Source of the DNA: Symsagittifera roscoffensis
Taxonomy: Eukaryota > Xenacoelomorpha > Acoela > Convolutidae
Direction: 5' to 3'
Assembly (NCBI RefSeq): GCF_963678635.1
Contig: NC_087069.1
Location: 14,112,660-14,176,659, forward strand
Length of the DNA stretch: 64,000 bases
The notes under the pieces were generated by a model, which was not told where the DNA came from, ran no database searches, and saw only the letters and a list, made by a program, of their open reading frames with translations. Every line of letters begins with the position of its first letter. Position 1 is the stretch's first letter. Made by a program: the position numbers and the translations under genes. Below are positions 56,690 to 64,000 of the stretch, piece after piece.

Positions 56690-57600
56690 CCAATGTTGCG
56701 ACTTTGCTCGACCCAAATTTATGTTGGGACCCTGTTCGACTCATCATTCGACCCTGTTCGACTCATAATTCGACCCTACTCGATTCGTGATTCGGTCCTG
56801 TTCGACTCGTGATTCGACCCTAGTCAACTCAAGATTCGACCCTGTTCGACTCATGATTCGACCCTGTTCGACTCATGATTTGACACTGTTCGACTCATGA
56901 TTCGACCCAGTTTGACTCATGATTCGACCCTGTTCGACTCATGGTTCGACCTTGTTCGGCTCATGATTTGATCCTGTTCGACTCATGATTCGACCCTGTT
57001 CGACTCTATCGACCCTGTTCGACTCATGATTCGACCCAGTTTGACTCATGATTCGACCCTGTTCGACTCATGGTTCGACCTTGTTCGGCTCATGATTTGA
57101 TCCTGTTCGACTCGTGATTCGACCCTGTTCGACTCGTGATTCGATCCTGTTCGACTGGTGATTCGACCCTAGTCAACTCATGGTTCGACCCTGTTCGACT
57201 CATGATTCGACCCTGTTCGAATCATGATTCGACACTGTTCGACTCATGATTCGACCCAGTTCGACTCATGATTCAACCCTGTTCGACTCATGATTCGACC
57301 TTGTTCGGCTCATGATTTGATCCCGTTCGGCTCATGATTTGATCCCGTTCGACTCGTGATTCGGCCCTAGTCGACTCGAGATTGGACCCTATTCGACTCA
57401 TGATTCGACCCTGTTCGACTCATGATTCGACCCAGTTCGACTCATGATTCGACCTTGTTCGGCTCATGATTTGATCCCGTTCGACTCATGATTTGACCCT
57501 GTTCGACTCTATCGACCCTATTCGACTCATGATTCGACCCTGTTCGACCCATGATTCGACTCTGTTCGACTATAGTGTTCGTTCGACCGTTTTAGTTTGC
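56690..57600 (+). repeat. 22-bp tandem array GTTCGACTCATGATTCGACC
   Basis: About forty units of the 22-bp word GTTCGACTCATGATTCGACC plus CT, with variants (CAGTTT, TTGTTCGG, GGTTCGACC). Longer blocks are repeated, for example the text at about 56880-56990 again at about 57010-57110, showing recent unequal duplication. The unit shares CGACTCATGATTC with the element's terminal repeat. Confidence 0.85.
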
Positions 57601-57844
57601 GACGAAAATCGGACTCCGTTCGACCGTGTCGGTCGAATCATGAGTCGAACACCTCAACCCGGGTGGGAATTCATGTATTTCCCAGATTGTGTAAAAGGCA
57701 TGCATTATGCATTTCGGCGCTGTAAGATTTAAGGATAAACTCTGAAATCATCAAAAACGTATTTGCACTGACAAACTGGGCTTAGATCAATTTCACTATG
57801 AGAAAAGTAAGCAAATTACGTTGCGATTGATTTTTAAAATAAAA

Positions 57845-58371
57845 CAAGACTGCTTGCTCGTATCAGGGAGAAGCACTGAAAATTCCGACTGCCTTTTAAA
57901 GTATATGAAGCAGTAATAACATGAAATAATTAAACGTTAAAAAAAGAAAATAAAATGAAAAAGTTTGAGAATTTTCTGTGAAAATTATCCCCCCAAACGC
58001 CAAATAAAGTACAAAGTGATAAAATTTGCTTCTAGTAACAAATCAATTATGGCAAATAAGCTTCCTTGAACCAATTTGGAACGATTCCTAAGACTGATTA
58101 ACTCTCCGCTTACGCGTTAATAGCGCGAAATATATCGCGCTTTAATTTTCCCAAATTGGCCAAAATGCCAATCATTAAACCGTCATAACTTTACAAAAAA
58201 TGATCACAGGTAAAACGTCTGTTCGAATTTAAGCTCAAGACTACAATATCTTTTGAGTGATAAAAAAATTGTCAAAAAAAGCAGGTTAAAAAGTCTAAAT
58301 TTGTCTGAAGATAAAAAAAAACCCACCCCGAGCACGAATATTCCATTACTTTCGTATCGAAAGTCGGAACA
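57845..58371 (+). mobile_element. Hairpin-ended family copy
   Basis: This 527-bp copy has a small insertion near the left end (CAAGACTGCTTGCTCGTATC) and a weakened left hairpin (CAGGGAGAAGCACTG). The right hairpin ACTTTCG-TAT-CGAAAGT and CGGAACA are intact. Confidence 0.75.
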
Positions 58372-58932
58372 AAAAAAATAAAAATTGAAAAAAAAAAACT
58401 GTTGAATTATCTTGGATCAATTTGAAATCGGTTTCCAAAGCCATCCTAATTTGAATTTTTTTAGAAAAATTAAAACGGAGTTAAAACAATTTAAATCAAT
58501 ATTTTGAATTTTTTAAAGTTTGTTCTGCATATACTCATTACCCATCTTTCTTCATTTTCTCGAAAACTGCAAATTTATTACCTTACTAACATCACATTGC
58601 AAATCTAACATGAATTGTAAAAAAAGACGGTCTGGTAACACATTGAAAAGATGAAGTACTTCTTAAAATTCAATCACTAAGTCAAACCTTTGAATGATTT
58701 CAAGTGCTACTAACACATTGCGCGTTAATAATCAAATTGACAAAAATCAAATGGCAAAATTGCCGTTAATGAACAAAAATTGCTCGTTAATTTTGCAAAA
58801 TAGGCATTTCTAAATACTCAGTTTTACGAAAAAAAAACGGAGGTGAAAAACAGGTAACATATTATTTCGGTAACAATTTAATAGAAGTTTCTTAAAATAT
58901 AGTTTCTGCCAAGAACCTGATTCATATTTATT

Positions 58933-58985
58933 GTTCCGACTTTCGATACAAAAGTAACGGAATATTTGTGCTCGGGGTGGGTTTT
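58933..58985 (-). repeat. Solo right end of the hairpin-ended family
   Basis: TTGTTCCGACTTTCGATACA, AAAGTAACGGAATATTTGTG and CTCGGGGTGGGTTTT are the complement of the family's right end. The copy stops there and adjoins the 59-kb palindrome. Confidence 0.65.
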
Positions 58986-59098
58986 ACATTTATGATTTTC
59001 TATGGTTAATCATAAATATAAAACAAATTTTGAGCGAAAACACTCGGAACAAATAACGAAAATGGTCTTTTTAAATCAAATTTTGAGCTTTAACAAAA

Positions 59099-59625
59099 CA
59101 AGACTGCTCGTATCAGGGCGAAGCCCTGAATGTTCCGACTGCTTTTTAAGGTTTATGGGGCAGTAATAACATTAATAAATTAAATATAATAAAATAAAAT
59201 GAAAAAAAAATCAACAATTTGAATTTTTTAAATGAAAATCATCCCCCCACGCGCCATATAAAGTACAAAAGAATTTATTTCGCTCCTTTTAACAAATCAA
59301 TTATGGCGAATAAGCTCCTTTCAACCAATTTGGAACAATTTCTAAGACGGATTAAATTTCCGCTTACGCGTTAATAGCGCGAAATATATCGCGCGTTAAT
59401 TGTCCCAAATTGGCCAAAATGGCAATCTTTAAACCCCCATAACTCTACGAAAAATGATCACAAGTGAAATATCTTTTCAAATTTAAGCTCAAGACAACAA
59501 TACTTTTTGAATGATACAAAAAACATCCGTCAAAAATAGCTAGTTAAAAAGTCGAATTTTGTCTGAAGAAAAAAACCCACCCCGAGCACAAATATTTCGT
59601 TACTTTCGTATCGAAAGTCGTTACA
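59099..59625 (+). mobile_element. Hairpin-ended family copy in the palindrome, left
   Basis: This copy runs from CAAGACTGCTCGTATCAGGG to TCGAAAGTCGTTACA. The left hairpin CAGGGC-GAA-GCCCTG and the right hairpin are both intact. It is followed at once by a 16-base piece of another left end (ACAAGACTGCTCGTAT). Confidence 0.75.
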
Positions 59626-59641
59626 ACAAGACTGCTCGTAT

Positions 59642-59991
59642 ATGGGTATTTTGGCCATTTTGACCAATTTGGGACAATTAAAGCGCGATATAATTCGCGC
59701 TCTGAACGCGTAAGCGGAGATTTAATCCGTCTTAGAAATCGTTCCAAATTGGTTGAAAGAAGCTTCTTTGCCATAATTAGTTTGTTACAATGAGCAAAAT
59801 CTATTGTTTTGTACTTTATATGGCGTGTGGGGGGATGATTTTCATAGGAAATTTTTCAAATTTTAGAAAAAAAATTTTCATTTTGTTTTGTTTCATTTAA
59901 TTCTTATATGTTGTTTATGTTATTACCGCTCCATAAACGTTAAAAAGCAGTCGTAACTTTCAGGGCTTCGTCCTGATACGTGCACTCTTGT
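59642..59991 (-). mobile_element. Truncated hairpin-ended family copy in the palindrome, right
   Basis: In reverse orientation it starts within the element at GGGTATTTTGGCCATTTTGA and runs to the family's left end (CAGGGCTTCGTCCTGATACG then TGCACTCTTG). It lacks the right-hand 180 bp or so of the family, including the right hairpin. Confidence 0.7.
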
Positions 59992-60927
59992 TTTGTTTAA
60001 GCTCAAAATTTGATTTAATATGACCATTTTCTTTATTTGTTCCATGTGTTGTCGCTGAAAATTTGTTTTACATTTATGATTTTCTATGGTTAATATAAGC
60101 AATTTTTTTGCTTTCAAGCATGCATAATCCTTGAGAATATTTTAAAAAATAAATGGATCGAACCTTAGCACAAGGATTCCCGCACTCAGTAAAAAGAGAA
60201 AAAAATTGAATCTTTGCTCATTAATAATAATACTGTCATCAAAAGTATCTTGAATAAAATATTTATGAGCACTAACTGCAGGTGTTTGCAAAATTTATAA
60301 TCCATTATACAGAAAACAAATTTAATGACCTTACCGTAAACTATAATCATTTACAATTACCTGTTTTTTGTCGAAACTCTGTTAAAATATTACATAAACA
60401 AGTAAACCTTCATCTGAAGCCACGTGGGATGACCCTTCAGGTCGACGTTGGCTGCAGGTAGGCTGCACATTCAAATGAGAGGTGGGAACAGGCAGGATGC
60501 TCCTGCATGTCAGAGGTGGTTGAAGTTCAAAATTGCAGTTGAAGAAAAATGAACGTTGGAAAAAATGAGAATACAAACTAACAAACACATCGATCTGTCC
60601 AGCACATCACGAATCATTTCACACTGCCATCCAACTTGGTGGTGTTACCAAATGGTCATTGTGAAAAAGTGAACAACCAATTTTCCACACTTCGATGCTT
60701 TTATGCGTCGATTGAACTGTTACTATCTGTTACTAACTTCGTGCTCACCTTCCCTCTCCTACGAAAATAGACAAAAAAAATTTTATCTTAGCTTTCTCTT
60801 TTGAATCAGTGTAAAGATAACTCTAGTCGGAACCTTGAGCGGTGCTTGTAGAGTCAGGTCTGTTCCTGTTAGCTTGTATAATTTGTGTTTGAACTTTGAA
60901 ATGTTAGCTTCAAGTTTAAAATAAAAA

Positions 60928-62250
60928 CAAGGCTGCTAAAACAGGGCGAAGCCTTGATTGTTCCAAATGCGTTTTACAGTCATTGAACTATTCCAACTGC
61001 GTTTTAAAAATTAGTGAAAAAATGTTGGAAAGTTTCAAAAATTAAAAAATGTATATGTTTTTTTTCTTCTGAAAATCAGCCCCCATACGCTATGTAAAAT
61101 ACAAAGCAAAAAGTTTTCCTTTTTAGCATTTATCTAAATAGGCCAAACAGAAATTTGGAACAATTTATGAGACGGATTAGGTCTTCATCCGTTTACGAGT
61201 TATTAGCACAAAATCTATTGCGCGTTAATTATGTCAAATTGACCAAACTGGCAATACATAAGCTCCCATAGCTTAAACAAGGTATCATTTTCCTTCACCT
61301 CACAAGAGAATCAATTTCATGGTGTAACGATTGGTTTTACAAGGTTAATTATAGACCAAATAAATTTGCCATGGCCTAATTAGTCCTTATGCCAATTTTT
61401 AGTGAAAAAATTTCTTAAATTATAAAATTTTTAGGTGGCGGGAAAAAGAGCCAAAACATATCACAGAAAAAATAAGTTTGAAATTTGAGCTCAAGGCAAC
61501 ACTATTTTTCGAATGATATAAAAAACTTTTGTCAAAATGAGCTAGTTAAAATGTCGAAACTGACGGGTGAAAAAGGCCCGTGCAAAAAATCCGTCCTTTT
61601 CTTCAAAAGTCATGAAGCAATATTTGATTAAAAATTAAACAATCGAAAAACATTGAAATTATGTAAAAAACGCCGTCAAAAAATGCTAGTTCCAAACTTT
61701 GAATTCCTCAGGAGAAAACAATACACTACGAGCACAAATCTTTTGTGACTTTCTTCAGATTTTCTTTGAAAAAACTGCTCAATTTTTAAGGCGAAATCCT
61801 GAATGTTGTGACTGTACTTCAAGGCAAATTAAACTTTTTTTGGATGAAGAAATGGCGAAACAATTGAAAAAAAAAATACTTTATTTTTCAAATTCTTGCC
61901 CTACAAAGGGAGGTTTTCAGCATCTTTTATGCTTTTAACTCAACCAAATGACCGGCCTCGTTTCATTTTGAATGCAATCATCTGCCGCTTTGGCGTGTTA
62001 TAAGAACACAATATATCGCGCGTTGATAATCCCAAGTTAGCCAAATTAGCAATTTTCAAACCACCACAACTTTTCGAAAAATTGATCATAGGTGACATAT
62101 CTTTTTAAATTGGAGCTCAAGAAAACAATGTAATTTAGATAACATATACAAAATTTGTAAAAATTCCAAATTAATGAGTCAAAAATTGACTGAATAAAAA
62201 AACCATCCCAAGCATTAGTGTTCGCACTTTCTTCGAAAAACGGAGCAAAT
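60928..62250 (+). repeat. Two decayed copies of the hairpin-ended family
   Basis: A left end with an intact loop (CAAGGCTGCTAAAACAGGGC then GAAGCCTTGATTGTTCC) begins at 60928. Family landmarks follow to about 61740. A second set, from GCCGCTTTGGCGTG through ATATATCGCGCGTTGATAAT to CACTTTCTTCGAAAAACGGA, occupies about 61960-62250. Both are strongly diverged and older than the 59-kb copies. Confidence 0.5.
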
Positions 62251-63002
62251 TAAAAATATCTGTATAACTTTGCCCTTTTGTTTTTATTTTCAAAAATTAT
62301 AATGAAATTATACAATATCATGACAAGTTTCTGTTTCAATTGAAATTTTGACCTATAGTTTTAGCAGCTGGAGAAAATTATCTAAATGCTGAACGAAAAG
62401 TTCACAAAAGATTTTTTCTATATAGAGATTATTTTCAGTTTTAGTTGTTTTCATCTGAATGTCATTCCTGTTGCATGAAAAAAATCAGCGAAAGCGTTAA
62501 TCAAATGCTTTTCTTATAAAACATCTTGCGCTAATCAAATAAATTTCAAATACATTTAGCTAAAGCTCTGTAAAGCTCTGACTTTTTTAATAATTTTTTT
62601 TACAGATAAAAACATCATACTTCTTTCGCATTTAAGCTAGTTGAGCGTCTGGTGTGTGCATTTAATCAAATACTCTTAAAAACTTAAAATTGTCACCAAA
62701 ACTGTTGTAGATGAAAACAGCGCTTTGAGCATTGATACAACGTTGAGCTTACAACGTTTTTTTGTCTTCTTGTTTGTACAAAAGATTCTGAGCCATTTTT
62801 TATTGTTTTCTTTTCGTCACAAAACATACCATGCATACTGATTTTCAAAATCCGGCTGCAAAATTAATCGTCACTTTATAAGAAAAAACGTGAAAATTTA
62901 AACTGAACGCGTTTTTCTTGAAGTATTTTCATCAACAAAAAAGTCCATTACTAAAACGTTTTAAACTAATCATATAGTAGTTTGTGTTATTAATTTAGAG
63001 AA
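62251..63002. other. Upstream region of the galactosyltransferase-like gene
   Basis: A+T-rich stretch without recognised repeats or ORFs. Just before the start codon, ATTAATTTAG followed by AGAA resembles a splice acceptor (AG at 62997-62998), so the coding exon may follow a 5' untranslated exon. No TATA box is clearly placed. Confidence 0.4.
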
Positions 63003-64000
63003 ATGGTGTTATTTACTAGATCATTAAAAAAGTTTAAAGTTTATGCCCAAATTATTTTAGTGTTTCTTATCTTTTGGACTTTTAAAAACTACTTTTTCGA
63101 GCCGAATCAAGATGACACGCAGAAGAAACGATATCAAGCTTATTCCGAGTCCAAGTCGAACAAACATGAAGACTATCAAAAAACTGAGGAAGAAGTTAAA
63201 AAGTTTCAAGGCGAACCAATGATACTTGATCCATTACAACTTGTTAACCCGAATCTGAATTGTTCTCGGACAATTCGGCTCGACTTTTTCCGAGAAACAG
63301 ATTTGCCCGAATACCCGCTGTTCTTTATCGAGACAGCCGATCATGCAATTCTGGATCCTCGTCAGTCGTGTTCAGTCGAGTCGGCGCTTCGCAACTCGGG
63401 CCGAAATCCAATTATTCTGATGTCATCACCGATCTTGAAGCCAGCAGACAGTAACGCGACTTGCCAGCTTTTGAGATACGGGGTCAAGTTCTTCAAGTAT
63501 AACTTTGTTGATTTTGTCAAAGGAACACCGCTTGAAAATCTTGTGTATGAAGAGCTGGAAAGAAATAAAGACGTTATTACACATGCTAGTGACATGATGC
63601 GACAGGTTTCAGTTTACAAATACGGCGGAATGTATTTGGATCTAGACTTCGTTATTCTCAGAGATCTGACTGGGATTCGAAACTCAGTCACCATGACCAA
63701 TATGGCTCGTGAATATGAGTCAGTGAAAAACAACAGCGAGTTTTGCGACCCCAAAGGACCCAGTGAAAAAGGTCATATTCAAAACGCATTCGTGGCTTTG
63801 GATAAAGGTCACCAACTTCCGTGGAAAATCATGGAAAATTTGGTCAAAACTTACAACGGCGACAAAAACAGAGCAGCGACTGGGCCTTTGCTGTTGACGC
63901 ACTCCATTGAAGAGCTTTATCATATCAGCTCGAAAGAGTTGAGAGGCTTCAAAAATGAAAATTTAACAATTTTGCCGACCTTCAAGTTCTTTACGACTGG
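63003..64000 (+). CDS. Alpha-1,4-galactosyltransferase-like protein, 5' part
   Basis: This ORF of 332 codons has no stop before the window ends and starts at ATG 63003 (GAGAAATGG, good context). The layout is that of a type II Golgi enzyme: a short basic cytosolic tail, a membrane segment at about residues 13-30 (VYAQIILVFLIFWTF), a hydrophilic stem rich in Lys/Glu/Ser, then the catalytic domain. SDMMRQVSVYKYGGMYLDLD (ending at residue 215) is the DXD metal/UDP-sugar site of the Gb3-synthase/A4GALT family (GT32). GHIQNAFVALDKGH and ATGPLLLTHS match its second conserved block. N-glycosylation sequons lie at N151 and N320. Related family members transfer Gal or GlcNAc in alpha-1,4 linkage onto glycolipids or mucins, so the exact acceptor is unknown. 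The coding region is uninterrupted so far. Confidence 0.9.
   Translation, partial: MVLFTRSLKKFKVYAQIILVFLIFWTFKNYFFEPNQDDTQKKRYQAYSESKSNKHEDYQKTEEEVKKFQGEPMILDPLQLVNPNLNCSRTIRLDFFRETDLPEYPLFFIETADHAILDPRQSCSVESALRNSGRNPIILMSSPILKPADSNATCQLLRYGVKFFKYNFVDFVKGTPLENLVYEELERNKDVITHASDMMRQVSVYKYGGMYLDLDFVILRDLTGIRNSVTMTNMAREYESVKNNSEFCDPKGPSEKGHIQNAFVALDKGHQLPWKIMENLVKTYNGDKNRAATGPLLLTHSIEELYHISSKELRGFKNENLTILPTFKFFTT

Larger units (their letters stand above)
54455..57666. mobile_element. ACCCGGGTTG-bounded element C with tandem-repeat ends
   Basis: The left end (54455-54487) reads GGGCTGAGGTGCTCGACTC then ATGATTC. The right end (57635-57666) is its complement with about two mismatches over 26 bases and then ACCCGGG. 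Inside, from the left: GTCGAACGATGTCC and TTCGACTTTACCGGACATTG repeats (54480-54660); unique text with a small G+C-rich tandem (55085-55195); a 374-bp duplication (about 55640-56345); and a 22-bp array (about 56690-57600). Total about 3.2 kb. No transposase recognised. Confidence 0.65.
59019..60071. repeat. Large imperfect palindrome built on the hairpin-ended family
   Basis: The left arm (about 59019-59440) contains a plus copy and 60-80 bp of flank. The right arm (about 59645-60071) contains a minus copy and the complement of the same flank (TTTAAGCTCAAAATTTGATT against AATCAAATTTTGAGCTTTAA). About 200 bp in the centre is unpaired. Left of it, 58982-59035 forms its own hairpin around TTCTATGGTT, and GTTTTACATTTATGATTTTC recurs in direct orientation at 60064. 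Confidence 0.75.

Noticed and set aside
56690-57600. CRISPR-like array
   Set aside because: Contiguous 22-bp tandem units without spacers, in an animal genome and without cas genes.
60402-60530. G+C-rich patch that could be an exon on either strand
   Set aside because: Open only in one minus frame, weak splice signals, peptide unrecognised; considered as a missing exchanger exon but the plus frame hits a stop.

Overview
This is A+T-rich (roughly two-thirds A+T by eye) animal nuclear DNA from an invertebrate-type genome. GT-AG introns separate short, G+C-richer exons, dispersed repeats are abundant, and there is a 200-base assembly gap at 47671-47870. I cannot place the phylum. There is no bacterial operon structure, rRNA, intact tRNA gene or CRISPR array. 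By a rough hand estimate, stops are so frequent that ORFs of 100-130 codons are expected by chance once or a few times. Only the 232-codon exon near 20.4-21.1 kb and the 332-codon ORF at the right edge stand out on length. The other genes were found from splice sites plus protein motifs.

Left third (about 1-21.3 kb, minus strand): one gene for a Diversin/Diego-type ankyrin protein (ANKRD6/dgo), a planar-cell-polarity/Wnt scaffold in animals. Five exons each encode one ankyrin repeat (35, 33, 33, 33 and 34 codons), all joined in phase 0. Their order matches repeats as I remember them in ANKRD6. Upstream lie a 36-nt candidate microexon and a 232-codon Asn/Gln/Ser-rich exon with a 5' leader, also ending in phase 0. 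The gene runs off the left edge.

Middle (about 21-40.9 kb): mostly intergenic or long-intron DNA. It holds a decayed short-chain dehydrogenase fragment, an isolated strong minus-strand splice donor near three TATAAAAG motifs, a 70-bp satellite (280-bp higher order) at about 33.0-34.2 kb, and repeat remnants.

Next (40.9-44.5 kb, plus strand): the N-terminal part of an SLC24-type K+-dependent Na+/Ca2+ exchanger. Five exons fit phase to phase and cover the signal-anchor and the alpha-1 repeat. I could not find the C-terminal half (alpha-2).

Right (44.5-63 kb): a repeat field. It has elements bounded by ACCCGGGTTG-type ends with tandem-repeat cores, a composite tRNA-derived repeat, a foldback pair, several copies of an approximately 530-bp family with hairpins at both ends, and a 1-kb palindrome. 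At 63003 a plus-strand alpha-1,4-galactosyltransferase-like gene (A4GALT/Gb3-synthase family, DXD motif) starts and continues past the window.

The genes look functionally unrelated. The most distinctive content is the set of repeat families: the hairpin-ended family, a nested 731-bp TA-flanked foldback element whose unoccupied target is visible in sister copies, the ACCCGGGTTG-bounded satellites, and the multi-tRNA composite.
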